Notes: generated by a model not told the origin, from the sequence alone. A stretch of 64,000 bases of DNA from Eucommia ulmoides (GCA_016647705.1 CM028328.1:46432647-46496646); one strand, 5' to 3'. Counted from the stretch's first letter, positions 11,213 to 23,778 are shown. Numbers and translations are program-made.

Positions 11213-12647
11213 TGATGAGTGGTTTATTTACCAACAAATCAAGTATTTTTTAGGTTCAAATATTTGTGTGTTTTCAAGTATTTTTGTTAGTTTAATATAT
11301 TTTTGTATTGTTTTGTAGGTTTATAAATAAATGGGAAACAAGATGCAAAATCGGTTCAGGTGCAATAACTTTAAGGCCATTTTTTATAATAACTCAATCC
11401 GATTTTGGAAAATCTAAAAATAGCTAAGTTGTATATCTATGTCTTATCTTTCCATAGGTGTTTGAATCACCTTAATCGGAGTTCATACAAGAAAGTTATG
11501 GCAAAAATATAAATCAAGAGCCAGACACTGTCCCTATATCGCTGCAGCGATGATTTGATCACTACTTCGATGGTCCGTCACTGTGTTTTTTACCCCCTGA
11601 TCGCTGGAGCGATCTTCTGCTCTGCTGCAGCGACCCGGCTCCAACTGGAAATATATTTTCTAGATATTTTTTGGATATTTTGCACCTTTACTTGTATCCA
11701 CTCATTCTCACAATACCTATAATGTTTTTGGGAGTTTTTTGAGAGCTCAAGATCATACCAAGCAAGAGAGTTAATTAATTGAAGAAGAGGAAACAATATT
11801 GGAGCGGGATTTATGGACGTGGAACTATCTATTCTTCAAATATCGGTTATTCTCCCTTGTTTCTCTCTTTATTTCTAAACTCTTATTGATTGTTTAATCA
11901 TGTATATATCGTTTTTAGTTGAATATTTGGTTATGGCCATGAGCTAAATGTTTATTGTCTAGGGATTGATGTATTTCACTAATATATTTGTTTGAGTAAA
12001 TCGTTGTTTCAGTATCGGTTGTTCATCTCTATTCGATTGGGTTTACTGTTCTTTTACTTCCATTATATGTTTGTTATGATATTTTGGTTAATTTGAGAAT
12101 ACAGGTTTTAACAATCGGGAGAGGTAACCCTGGATTCGAACTAGGGTTTAAACACATCGCGACGTTCTAATGTTTCAAGAGATTATTAGAACGTGTGCAA
12201 TTTGTGAGGTTGGGGTGAGACTTATGTAATCGTTTAGACGCTAGATAGGGATATCGGTGTTGACATAAATTGCATATTCATTCACGTTATACTCGGGAGA
12301 GGTAGTGAGTGAGTTTTAGACACCTAGATTGTCGAATAGATTAATGATCGTTAATGTAAACTAGACTAAATCAAACACATTTAAGTGAACGAAGTTAATC
12401 CCTAGATAATTTATTCTCATATACGTTATTCTTAATATTTTAGTTTAATTAGTTTAGTTTAATTTTATATTTCTATAACAAAAACCTAAAATTGAATCGT
12501 CTAGATCAAGTTAGGTTACGACAATTCCGGTACTTAACGACGATTTAAACCATTCCCTGTGGATACAACAACCCTACTCATCACTATTCTATTAAAACTT
12601 GACATCATGCACTTGTGAGTAATTCAAAGCGTATATATATTGCAACA
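11213..12647 (+). repeat. 5' LTR of the Athila/Tat-like element
   Basis: It starts TGATGAGTGG and ends TATTGCAACA. It carries a cluster of CpG-rich short palindromes (11540-11640, e.g. CGCTGCAGCG) and two copies of an 'ATCGGGAGAGGTAA' / 'ACTCGGGAGAGGTAG' word at 12114 and 12291. It aligns with 15423-16885. Confidence 0.85.
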
Positions 12648-12653
12648 AGTTTT

Positions 12654-12671
12654 TGGCGCCGTTTCCGGGGA
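12654..12671 (+). other. Primer binding site, tRNA-Asp type
   Basis: TGGCGCCGTTTCCGGGGA follows the LTR end by six bases. It is complementary to the 3' end of plant tRNA-Asp (ending in GGCGCCA) with one mismatch in the first 16 bases. Athila-type elements are known to use this primer. Confidence 0.8.
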
Positions 12672-12742
12672 TTTGCTTTTTAGATTGTTGTTGATATTGT
12701 GAATAAGTAACTTAATTTTAATTTAGGCATTTATTTTATTTT

Positions 12743-13798
12743 TTGTTTTTTGTTTTTAATTTTGTTTGTCTTGCGAGGTACTTGAAGATGTCTTATCAAC
12801 AAGTCCTCTTGAGTTTTTCTCAACGGGATTCCGAGTCATTCTATTGTGCTTGGGAACGATACAATGAGGTTCTATTTCGGTTCTCCAATCATAGTTTCCC
12901 GAAAGAGTGTCAACTACTGAACTTTCTCGATGGGTTAAAAGCCGTAACAAGAACTTGGGTGGAAGGAGGAAATAGTACCACCTCATTCGACTAACTAACT
13001 ATAGAAGAAGCCTATTGGTTGTTAGAAGACATGGCAGAGTTTGATTGTCAGAGTTGAAATTATTCAACAAGCTACCAAAGCTTGGTGGATAGTTCCACCG
13101 TTTCGGCGCCATGGACTGACACTTCAGACAAACATATGAAGTCTTCTCCCACCCTAGAAGAGATGTTCTCTGAATTTATGGGGGAGACTCAGGTTTTCTG
13201 GAGGGAAATGCATGATCGTCTCAATGAGCATGAGGATCGTCTTGACAATATTGAGATGACCTGCATTGAAATTGATACAACCGTAACGTCTCTTGAGACG
13301 CAAATCGGTCAACTTATTTACTTTATTGAGTCCGAGTCAGAAGTGGTGGCATTGAGAGACGCACGAGCCACATCCATCTGTGAAAGCCACTATGAGGAAC
13401 CAAATACAACTAGGAGGACTTTGGAGGTGCATTATAAAGATGATTCGAAAGAGGACGAGGTTCAAGAATTGTTCATTAATGACAAATCAAAATATGATTT
13501 TGAATCTTCACCTCTTGAAATCCAATTGGTGTTGCCATTACAGATCCAAGATGATCACATCTATGAGGATCTGATGCGGGTCACTTGTCCTTCACCACCT
13601 TTAATTCCGTTCATTCAAGCTTCCCAAGCACATGAGCCAGAGAAGAATCAAGTTGAGAGCACGTGTCAATCATTACCAAATCTCACCAAGCTTGAGGGTG
13701 TTGAGAATCAAGACCAGTATGTTGTGTTGTATAACACATACTATGGGCGGAAGCTTCTCTTTGATGAGCCCTTCTCCGTGTCAACCCGAGGACATTAA
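12743..13798 (+). pseudogene. Athila/Tat-like gag
   Basis: The first ORF (12743-12994) shows the Athila/Tat gag core: 'SESFYCAWERYNEVLFRF', a Pro/Lys/Cys 'FPKECQLLNFLDGL' region, then 'TRTWVEGG'. A stop at 12992-12994 interrupts it, and the family's 'EEAYWLLEDMAEFD' motif follows in the same frame past the stop. The second ORF (13082-13798, 238 residues) begins in a coiled-coil-like part ('NEHEDRLDNIEMTCIEIDTT', 'LETQIGQLIYF') and ends in an acidic, Pro-rich tail. Gag would form the particle. No protease or pol follows, so mobilisation would need help. At least one stop and frame changes make it defective. Confidence 0.75.
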
Positions 13799-15422
13799 AC
13801 CAAACGCTTCTTGGGAGGTAACCTAAGTTTTCAAATAAATCAATTCATCATTGGCGACCACACTCAGAGGCGAGATTGTCTCGCCTCCTAAGTACGTGTT
13901 CAAAACCTCCTGTGTCACTATAACGCATGTCATTTGTTGAGTTCGAGGTTGGGTCACTGTGGACACTGCCCTTTCTAAGTTTGCGGGGATGTTTGTGTGT
14001 TTTCTTGTTTAATGTCTTTTTGTTAGTTATGTAGTTAAGTTTAATAGTTGTTAAATGTTATGTAGTTTAAGTTAAATTATTTTCATTCATGTTAGTTTAG
14101 TATAAGTATGTTTGTGTTTGTAGCTGTTGTTATTGTGTGTTGACTTTTGTAGTTATTCTATACCATTACCAGATGATGCTATTATCCCCTAGTTGTTGAT
14201 CGAGGTCAAGGGTAATGCTCATTCATGTGTGTTCTGTGTGTTTAACATCTCGTTTTGGTAAAAGTCATTGTGGATCCTAATTTGCACAAGCACGTAGACT
14301 CAATGTACTAGTTATCCAATTGATTTGACGCCAATTATCTAGTAGCCAAGTTCATGATATTTAAGGGATTCTAGAACCTGATTGAGGGAAACTCGAGGCG
14401 AAATCCTAGGCGAGATAGTTCAAGAGATATGATTTAGGCATTCATTTTGATCACTTGAGCCGCTGAAGCCTTCTACTCAAAATATTTTACCCCTCGTTAC
14501 CCTGTCGAAGCCTGTTAGTCGTTTCAATTCTGAACACGTAACAAATACCCTGGCCAATAAAAGAAATTTCAAACCATTGTCGCTAAACCTAAGGCACAAA
14601 TTGAGTCGAAATTAAGTTAACAATTGTTTATGCTACTTGAAGTAAACAGTTGGGTTTTGGGCAAACTTTTGATTGGTTCAGTATTCAAGTACTCACTTGC
14701 TATTTTTCTATCGTATTTCCACACCCGTGAAATTGTGCAAATCAAATAATTTTAGGGGTGTGGTTAAAAAAAACATATGTAAATATAGTTTTATTTTTGT
14801 TTGTTTTGACAAGTGAGTACATTTTAAAATGTTAGTTCATGGTTGTTTCGAATTGATCTGTGTGGGTACGAGTGTGATTGAGTGCCAAGCATAGTACCTT
14901 GGGTATCGTTAAGTTAATGACGTTTACTTGTTTTATATTCCCGATATACCTTTGGCCAAATGTTAAAAATCGAAACCAAGTCATTTTGATGTTTTTGAAT
15001 TGCTAAGCCTACATTAGTAGAGAGTGGAATTCAGTTTGGCTTATGGAAATCCTATACCTCTTTGGTTTAAGTCATGAACTTTATTGGTGGATAATCCAAT
15101 CCGGTCTTCAGATGGTTGTGTAATAAGAGTTTTCGCACATACACTTGAAAAGGATCTTGAATGGCATTTATTGTTATTGAATGTTGAAATTTTAGAACAC
15201 CACATGGTGCGGTTTTATTCTTGAACTCGATATGATTGGGAGCCGTTGAGGGAAAACTTTTTGGTCGATTAGTTAAAATTCAAAACTCACACATCATTGT
15301 TTTTAGTTCGTTAGTGTCTTTCATTTTTAGCAAGTTGTGTTCATTATTTTAATGTAGTAATTTGTTTTCTTATATGTGTGTTTTTGCTTGAGGACAAGCA
15401 AACGTTTGAGTTTGGAGGTATT
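13799..15422 (+). other. 3' internal region of the Athila/Tat-like element, no pol
   Basis: There is no long ORF and no polymerase motif here. It ends with the polypurine-type sequence 'GAGTTTGGAGGTATT' just before the 3' LTR and the upstream word 'GAGGACAAGCAAACG', which commonly precede the 3' LTR in this lineage. Confidence 0.6.
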
Positions 15423-16885
15423 TTATAAGTGGTTTATTTACCAATAAATTAATTATTATTAGGTTCAAATATTTATGTGTTTTCAATCATTTTTGTTAGT
15501 TTAATATGTTTTTGTATTGTTTTGTAGGTTTATAAATAAATGGGAAATAAGATGCAAAATAGGTTCAGGTGCAGTAACTTCAAATCCATTTTTGATAATG
15601 ATGAAATTCGATTTTAAAAAATCTCAAAACATGGAAGTTGTATATATATGTCTTAGATTTCCATAGGTTTTTTAAATCACCTCAATCGGAGTTCAAACGA
15701 GAATATTATGGTAAAAATACAAATCAGACGTCAGACACTATCCCTATATCGCTGCGGCAATAATTTGATCACTACAGCGAAATAGATCGTTGCAGCAATG
15801 ATTTGGTTGCTACAACGGTGGTTCGTCAGTGTGTTTCTGATCCCCTGATTGCTACAGCAATCTTCTACTCTGTTGCAGCAACCCGACACCAACTAACAAG
15901 ATATTTTTTGGATATTTTGCACCTCTACTTGTATCCACTCATTCTCACAATACCTAGAATGTTTTTGGGAGTTTTTTGAGAGATCAAGATCATACCAAGC
16001 AAGAGAGTTAATTAATTGAAGAAGAGGAAACAAGATCGGAGCGAGATTTATGGATGTAGAACCATCCATTCTTTAGATATCGGTTATTCTCTCTTGTTTC
16101 TTTCTTTATTTCTAAACTCTTATTGATTGTTTAATCATGTATATATCGTTTTTAGTTGAATATTTGGTTATAGTCATGAGCTAAATGTTTATTGTCTAGA
16201 GATTGATGTAGTTCACTAATATATATGTTTGAGTAAATCATTGTTTCGTTATCGGTTGTTCATCCCTATTCGATTAGGTTTACCGTTCTTTTACTTCCAT
16301 TATATGCTTGTTATGATATTTTGGTTAATTTGAGAGTATGGGGTTTAACACTCGGGAGAGGTAACCCCGGATTCGGACTAGGGTTTAAACACATCGAGAC
16401 GCTCTAATGTTTCGATAGATAATTAGAACGTGTGTAATCCGTGAGGTTGGGGCGAGACTTATGTAATCGTTTAGAAGCTAGATAGGGATATCGGTGTTGA
16501 CATGAATTGCATATTCATTCACTTTACACTTGGGAGAGGTAGTAATTGAGTTTTAGACACCTAGATTATCGGATAGATTACTGATCGTTAATGTAAACTA
16601 GACTAAATCAAACATGTTTAAATGAACGAAGTTAATCCCTAGATAATTTATTCTCATAGACGTTATTCTTAATATTTTAGTTTAATTAGTTTAGTTTACT
16701 TTTATATTTCTATAACAAAAACCTAAAATTGGATCAACTAGATAAAGTTAGGTTACGAAAATTGCGGTACTTAACAATGATTTAAACCAATCCATATGGA
16801 TATGACAACTCTACTCATCACTATTCTATGAAAACTTAACCTCGTGCACTTACGAATAATTCAAAGCGTATAAAATATCTCAACA
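15423..16885 (+). repeat. 3' LTR of the Athila/Tat-like element
   Basis: It aligns with 11213-12647. The first dinucleotide appears mutated (TTATAAGTGG where TGATAAGTGG is expected). It ends ATCTCAACA. It includes a palindrome cluster (15745-15890) with many CpG-to-TpG/CpA changes and the twin CACTCGGGAGAGG / CACTTGGGAGAGG words at 16349 and 16527. Confidence 0.85.
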
Positions 16886-17219
16886 CTAGACATTTAGCCG
16901 AGCTAATACATCCGTATGTTATCAATGTGGATCACTGGATTACTTTGATAAAGAGTGTCCCATGGCAGGTGTAATATGTTTCCGTTTTCATGAGCCAAGC
17001 CACATATCTCTACATTGCCCGAAATCGCTGCTATACCTACACTTTCTGCAAACAGCATGGGTAGTGTTGACCCTAGTAGTGTTCAGGGGCAAGGTGGAGG
17101 ATAGGGTGGTAGACCTCCAAGTCGAGATCGTGTATTTGCTATTACCCAGCAGGATGCCTATGCTACCCTGGATGTGATTACAGATATCATGTCTTTATAT
17201 GATAGAGATGCACGTATAC
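16886..17219 (+). pseudogene. Gypsy gag C-terminus with two degenerate CCHC knuckles
   Basis: It continues the gag broken at 11212. The first knuckle reads CYQCGSLDYFDKEC, with Tyr where His is expected. The second reads CFRFHEPSHISLHC, with Phe where the second Cys is expected. Each has lost one metal ligand. A Gly/Gln-rich segment and the start of the protease region follow, up to the TATAC duplication at 17215-17219. Confidence 0.8.
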
Positions 17220-18600
17220 TGATATGTGTAATTTAGCTATCTATTTCTAAACCGAACATTGTTAGTTTTCGAGTACGTTTTAACATGTTTTTATGTGTTT
17301 TGTATAAATTAGGTGTTTGAGGTAAAAACACATGAAAACAGATCAATAATGATCAAATCGGATCAAGAATGGTGGAAGAACGGTGAAAAAATAAGCAAGG
17401 AGACAATATTCAGAACAGCAACCCACCGTCGCGGCGGTAAATATGCAGAGAGGGGCTCAAAGTTGCTAGAAACTCACCGCCGTAGCGGGGATATCCACCG
17501 CCGCAGCGGTGAAACTACAGAGAGTTTCATAAATCTACTACTGACTCCACCGCTGTGGCGAAGACCGTACCGACATGCCCACCGCCACGGCAGTCATTCT
17601 GCACCAAATTTAGATATTTATTTAGATATTTTTTGCTCCCTATTTCTTTTCCTCTCCTCTTCTATGGACATTAGAGCTCCATTAGGCTTAGGATATTTTA
17701 GAGAGAGGTTCTGGGAGTATTCAACCAATTCTGAAGGAGAAGGATATGTTACGAAGAAGGAGAAGCGATCCCAAAGCATTTTTAGCGGCAATTCTTCGAA
17801 CTACGGCTAAGTTTCTTTCGTTTCTTTTTTATTTTCTTAACTTCAGTAGTTAGTTGAGCACGTTTAGCTTCTTTTTCATTGCATAAACGGTTATGGCCAC
17901 GAGCTAAACAGATTTTGTCTAGGGATTAATAATATTTATGAAAATGTTTGTTTGAGTTTGTGTTTCGTGAATGGTTGTTCTTCGCTATTTTGATCGTGTT
18001 TATTGGTTTGTCATGATTATATGCTTAGATAGATATATTAGAATACGAAATTTGACACTCGGGAGAGGTAGCCCCGAATTCGGACTAGGATAAACACAAC
18101 TCGACGATCCAATAAGTCAGGAGGGAGTTAGAAAGTGTGCAATCAATGACATTGGGGCGAGACTTATGTGACGTAGTGTCGTTAAGACATTGAGGGGGAC
18201 TTCTTCATTGACGCGAAGTCGTTTCTTCACTCGTCTTACACTCGGGAGAGGTGGTGAGTGAGTTTACGAACCGAGATTGTCGAATTAGTCGAACGCCGTT
18301 AATGTAAATTAAAACGAGACTAAACACATTTTTGTAAATAAAATTAATCCCTAGGCAGTCGTTTTCCCAAAAATCTCAATATAATATCAGTATAGTTAGT
18401 TTAATTAATTTAGTATTAGTATTAATAAACTATAAACCTAATTTATGTCACCTAGATAAAATTAGGTTATGATAATCGCGGTACTCGATAATAATCTCAA
18501 CCATTCCCTGTGGACACGATGCCCTTACTCTCCCCATCTATACTGAAACTTGACATGTACACTTGCGGTGTAAGTGGCATGCATTAATTGCACGCCACCA
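17220..18600 (+). mobile_element. Solo Athila/Tat-like LTR
   Basis: A 1,381-bp LTR runs from TGATATGTGTAATT to CACGCCACCA, with a perfect 5-bp duplication TATAC (17215-17219, 18601-18605). It interrupts the Gypsy gag/protease boundary. It contains a palindrome cluster (17425-17600, e.g. CACCGCCGCAGCGGTG) and twin CACTCGGGAGAGG words at 18056 and 18239. The 165-residue ORF at 17313-17810 lies wholly in the LTR and reads through these palindromes, so it is not called a gene. Confidence 0.9.
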
Positions 18601-21600
18601 TATACTTATCGATCCAAGTTCTACTCATTCATTTGTTTCGGTGACCTTTATGATACATGTAGGAAATTTCCTACTTCTCTATCATATGATGTTATTATCT
18701 ATACTCATGTGGGTGAGTCAGTATTGATAGATAGTGTGTATAAAAATAGTCTCCTTCATATTGGTGATAGAGAATTGTCGGTAGATCTATTACCCCTTAA
18801 TATTTATGATTTTGATGTGATACTAGGTATGGATTTGCTATTTGGCTATCATGTCACAGTTGATTCTTTAAAAAAATTTACTTTTCGAATCCAAGGCAAG
18901 TCAAAGTTCGTGTTTTCGGGGGATGGAATTATTGTCCTTGTTAGTTTGATTTTAGTTTTAGAGACCAGGAAATTATTAAAGAAAGGATATCAGGGATACC
19001 TCACGTATATGATTGACCCCAATCAGAATGAGGTACAGGTGACAGATATCCCAATGGTCGGGGACTATCCCGATGTATTTCCAGAAGAATTAGCGAGGCT
19101 TCTATTGGATAAGAAAATTGAATCACTATCGAATTACTTCCGGGAACTTCTCCTATATCAATTCTACCCTATCGTATGGCACCTACCGAGCTGAAGAAAC
19201 TGAAAATTCAGTTACAAAATCTGTTAGATCGTGGGTTCATCAGACCTAGTGTTTCTCCATGGGAAGCTCCACTGTTAATCGTAAGGAAAAAGGAAGGCAC
19301 TCTGAGGATGTGCATCGATTACATGCAGCTGAATAAGGTGACAATTTGTAATAAATACCCATTGCCTAAAATTGATGATTTGTTCGATCAATTGCAGTAG
19401 GCTAAGGTATTTTCTAAAATAGATATTCGATCAGAATATCATCAGTTGAAAGTCAAAGACAATGATGTGTCAAATTTGGCATTTCATACGAGGTATGGAT
19501 ATTATGAATTTCTAGTTATTTGGGTTAACAAATGCCCCTACTGTATTTATGGATCTGATGAATCTGATCTTCCAGCCTTATTTAGATCAATTCATTATCG
19601 TATTCATTGATGATATATTGATTTACTCTCAAAATAAAGAAAAGTATGCAGAGCACCTCAAAATTGTGCTATAGATTTTGAGAAAGAAGCAATTCTACGC
19701 AAAATTCCATAAATGCAAGTTTCGACTGGACAGAGTTGTATTCTTGGAGCATGTTATCTCGGGTGATGGTATTCAAGTCGACCCAAAGAAAGTCGAAGCT
19801 ATTGTTCAGTGGGAAAGGCTGAAAAGTATGACAAAAGTTCGAAACTTCCTGGGATTGACAGGTTATTATCGTTGATTTATACATGTATTTTCTGTTATAA
19901 CTGCCTTGTTGACCCGTTTAACCCACAAGGAAACTAAATTTGAGTGGATTGACAAATGTGAATTGAGCTTCAAGGAGCTGAAAAATAGATTGATATAAAT
20001 GCCAATAGTTTTTCTTCTGACAGAAGGTGGGGGCTTTGTGATATACAATGACGTTTTACACCAGGGGCTAGGTTGTGTATTGATGTAACATAGCCATGTG
20101 ATTGCATATGTCTCTCGAAAATTAAAGAATCATGAGTATAGACTTGTGAGATATACATTGACCACCAGAGTTTGAAATATTTATTTACTCAGAAGAAACT
20201 AAATCTGACACAGAGGCGTTGAATGAAGTTGATCAAGGATTATGATTGTATAATCCATTATCACCCTGGAAAGGCCAATGTTTTAGCTAATGAATTGAGT
20301 TGAAAATCAGCAGGTTTGATTGTGTACCTTTGGGTTGTACATACTAACCTATATGTCGAGTTGAGATCTTTGCGAGTTCAATTGGCAGTGGTCAGACTGC
20401 ATTGTTACTTGTGACTTTAACCTTGAGACCAACGTTAATCAACCGTATTATAGAAGCGCAGAAGTCAGATGTTCAATTGGGAAAGATCAAGGATGAAGTA
20501 AAGAATAGGCAGAGAACCGACTATCGCGTAAAAGATAAAAATGAAGCCTTGATATCTGAGAATAGACTGTGTGTCCCTAATAATACCGATTTAAAGAAAG
20601 ATATCTTGCAGGAAGTGCACAGCTCAGCATATGCAATGCATCTAGGTAGTACCAAAATGTATCAGGATTTGCGAGAACACTATTAGTGGAATGGAATGAA
20701 ACGAGAAATTGCAGTATTTGTTGTCAAGTGTCTTATCTGTCAGCTAGTTAAGATCGAGTATTAGCGTCCAAGAGGATTATTGCAGCATCTACCTATCCCA
20801 AAATGGAAGTGAGAACATACCACGATGGATTTTGTTTTGGGATTGCCCTGTACTAAAAAAGGACATAATTTCATTTAGGTGATTATTGATAGACTTATAA
20901 AGTCTGCTCATTTTCTGGCTGTAAAAACCTTGTACTCCATGAACAAGTATGAAATTGTATATTGACGAGATTGTCAGATTGCATGGTGCGCCAATTTTCA
21001 TAGTATCGGATAGAGATCCGAGATTTACGTCAAAATTCTGGCCGAGTCTTCAAGCTGCTCTAGGTATCAAGTTAAAATTCAGTACAGTTTTTCATCCTTT
21101 GAATAACGACCAATCAAAGCGTACAATTCATACATTGGAGGATATGTTGAGAGGTTGCATTCTAGAATTTCCTGGTAGCGGGGATGATCATTTGACAATG
21201 ATGGAGTTTGCCTATAACAATAGCTACCTTTCAGCAATTGAAATGGCACCGTATAAAGCATTGTATAGAAGAAGATGCAGAACTCTAGTCTGTTGGACTA
21301 AAGTTGGAGAACAAAAATTATTGATGCCCAACATAGCTCAGATGACAGCAGAAAAGATGAAAGTGATTCAAGAAAAACTGAAGATTTATCAGAGTGAGCA
21401 AAGAGTTATTCTGACAAGCGTAGACAGGAGTTGGAACTTGAAGTGGGTGATTACATGTTTTTACGTATATCTCCTTGGAAAGGCATCATGAGATTTGGGA
21501 GGAAGAAAAAACTAAGTCCGAGGTACATCTGGCAGTATGAGATTCTAGGAAAGGTCAGTACAGTGGTCTATCAACTAGCCCTACAGCCAAAGTTGTTTAG

Positions 21601-21871
21601 ATTCCACGATGTTTTTCACGTTTCGATGCTTAAAAAATATGTGCTAGATCCTTCACATGTGTTGACTTCTCAGCCAATCGAATTGAAGGAAGACTTGTCA
21701 TACGTTGAGGAGCTAGTACATATTCTAAACCTCAAAAATCAAGTATTGCGGACGAAAACAATCCCATTGGTGAAAGTGGTCTGGCGTAGTCACTCCGTGG
21801 AAGAGGCGATGTGGGAAAGTGAAGAGAAGATGAATAATAAATATCCACATTTATTTATTTCTAGTAACTAA
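18601..21871 (+). pseudogene. Tekay/Del-like Gypsy pol: protease, RT, RNase H, integrase, chromodomain-like end
   Basis: Domains in order: protease remainder ('RELSVDLLPLNIYDFDVILG', about 18760-18830); reverse transcriptase ('[14 protein letters not shown]' near 19230, '[11 protein letters not shown]' near 19305, catalytic FIDD variant of YVDD near 19600); RNase H ('GLGCVLM', near 20068); integrase ('[10 protein letters not shown]', about 21012-21045, and 'FAYNNSY'); and a C-terminal 'FHDVFHVSMLKKY' plus a degenerate chromodomain-like 'KVVWRSHSVEEAMWESEE' (about 21770-21825). Stops and frameshifts occur throughout (for example 19398, 19875, 20083, 20684). The protein would have reverse-transcribed and integrated the element; it is inactive. 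The FHVSMLKKY block and chromodomain-like tail place it among chromoviruses. Confidence 0.85.
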
Positions 21872-21894
21872 AATTTCTTTTAAATGGGAAAGAT

Positions 21895-23778
21895 CGTAAA
21901 GCCTAATTTTTGCACATACATATTTTTAGTTGCATTTTAAAATATTTAGAAAAATAATGGGGTTCATTGTGCTATTTAAATTTTACCTTAAAAATATTAG
22001 GGGTTATTAAGGTATTTATAAGTTTAACTTTAAAAATGTTAAGGGTTAATATGTTAATTTTAATTTTGGTTTTTAAAAATTTAGAGATTAGTGTGTTATT
22101 TAAAATATAATTTTAAGAATTTTGAGATATAATTAATATTTATTTTATTTTAAAGGGTAGTTCGTATAAATAGTTAATATATATATAAAACAAAAAAATT
22201 AAAAATAAAAATAAAAATCTATGACAAGTCTACGGCACGTGCCCTTACTATATAGACTTGTAATCTAATTACTTAATTACTAAAAACATTAAAATAAATA
22301 AAAAATTAATGGCAGTAAAAATAAAATATTTATCGCGTCTAATTTATAGAATTATCTATACGAGCATGTATACATGTATATTTATATGCCAAAAATATAT
22401 ATGCGTGGGTTCGAGAAATAGTGGGCATATTTGTATATATAGATATATCTAATTTTGTAAGACTATAATTTAAAATAAAAATTGTAAATTTTATTAAAAT
22501 GACAATTTTTAGTATTTTGTTGACTAATAATATTATTGACAGTTGATTAATATTTTTTTTGTAGATTAAATTAGTAACAAGAAAACTTTTGTAATTGTTA
22601 TTATAATATTTTTTTTGTACAGTTAATATTAACTTAAGAAATTTGGCGTTTAATAATTTCATATAATCAATAAAATTTGGGAATGAGAAAGATTGCATTT
22701 AGTATCATGCATTGCATATTAGATTTATTTAAATAATTCTTAATTTAGGCCATGTCGCTGTTAGGATTATAGGCGACGCCAACTACGTCTGTATTGCAGC
22801 GATAACATAATAGCAGTACAATTTTTGAGGTGAGTGTACTATCTTCTATGTAAATTTTTAAATTATATTTCCGTACCAAATTGTGAAAAAGAAAAGATTT
22901 ATTAAAATGGACGGCTTTGTAACTTTAGATGGATCAAGTAAAATTTTATGGAAAGTGACTTTTATTATTATCCGACTATGTCATAGTATGATCCCGACAG
23001 GAGGACATGTTCTGTAGGACGATGCGTTGTGACCTGACAAGAGGGCAAGTCTTGCAGGTAGTTAATATATGTTGTTGTTGTTGTTGACAATGATGATTAT
23101 CATCATGATATAGTGGTTTATACCACGTGTTGGCTCCTACTATTGGAGATATTGAATAGCCCTGATACTGATTGCAACCTTAGATTGCACAGTTATACAG
23201 GTTACGGTATCGTCATAACTCCCGATCGTGAAGTAAAACTATCCTATGACTAGTAGGAAAGTATGTTTATGGTAATTTATTATATAAAAGTGATTTGATT
23301 GGTTGATTTATATTATACTGCTATATCTCGATGATATCTGTTGATTTTAATAATGTTCATTATAGTTAGATTCTGTATAAAAAAAATGGGTTTTGCTAAA
23401 TGTACTGAATCCATAAATTATTTTTTTATATTATGAAAAAATAGTACACTGATAAAATATTTTATCTCAGGTACCTCAGTTAGAGGCGGGTCAACTATTG
23501 GCACTAGGTAGAGTCAGAGGGTGGTGTCATTTTTTAGGATTAGCAAGATAGGTGTGAATCGTAAAAGGTTTTGTTTTTTTTGTTTTTTTTTTTTTTTTGT
23601 AGTTTTGTTATGGACATTTGAGATTTTTGTATTTTTGAATTTTAAAGTTGGTAAATATTTTTTGAAAATAAAAAATCTATATCAGTACCTGATTGTATAT
23701 ATTTGTTGTTGGTTAGGTAACATCATGTCGAAGTCAAGCCTGACCTCAGGCGGTGGGGGCCCGGGGTAGGGTGTGACA
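21895..23778 (+). repeat. Gypsy LTR copy c (3' LTR)
   Basis: It starts CGTAAAGCC (first T changed to C) right after the polypurine tract 'AAATGGGAAAGAT' and ends GTGTGACA, followed by GTTTA. It aligns with copies a and b. Confidence 0.85.

Larger units (their letters stand above)
11213..16885 (+). mobile_element. Non-autonomous Athila/Tat-like Gypsy element carrying only gag
   Basis: Two LTRs of 1,435 and 1,463 bp bound a 2.8-kb interior with a primer binding site, gag-like ORFs and a polypurine tract, but no protease, reverse transcriptase or integrase. It sits inside the Gypsy gag. Flanking 5-mers are TCAGA (11208-11212) and CTAGA (16886-16890), a duplication with two transitions, and the host reading frame continues once the insertion is ignored. 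LTR identity is about 85-90 percent by eye, so the insertion is not recent. The gag resembles Athila/Tat gag; the lack of pol makes it a gag-only derivative dependent on other elements. Confidence 0.85.
7601..23778 (+). mobile_element. Tekay/Del-like Ty3/Gypsy element, rearranged and interrupted
   Basis: Left LTR (7601-9367) and right LTR (21895-23778) are the same family. The sequence GTTTA sits left of the left LTR (7596-7600) and right of the right LTR (23779-23783), so they bracket one insertion event. Inside are plus-strand gag, zinc knuckles, protease, reverse transcriptase, RNase H, integrase and a chromodomain-like C-terminus. GTTTA also follows the left LTR (9368-9372), continuing into a second copy of the Copia integrase segment. 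The element therefore is not simple: its PBS and extreme 5' leader are missing and Copia sequence stands in their place. Two Athila/Tat-like insertions interrupt it (11213-16885, 17220-18600). Confidence 0.75.

Noticed and set aside
17313..17810. 165-residue plus-strand ORF
   Set aside because: It lies entirely inside a solo LTR defined by TATAC duplications and reads through the GC-rich palindromes; no family resemblance.
22339..22698. 119-residue minus-strand ORF
   Set aside because: It lies in AT-rich Gypsy LTR copy c and is not preserved in copies a and b.
23521..23769. 82-residue plus-strand ORF with a hydrophobic stretch
   Set aside because: Contained in LTR copy c; the hydrophobic part comes from a T-rich run.
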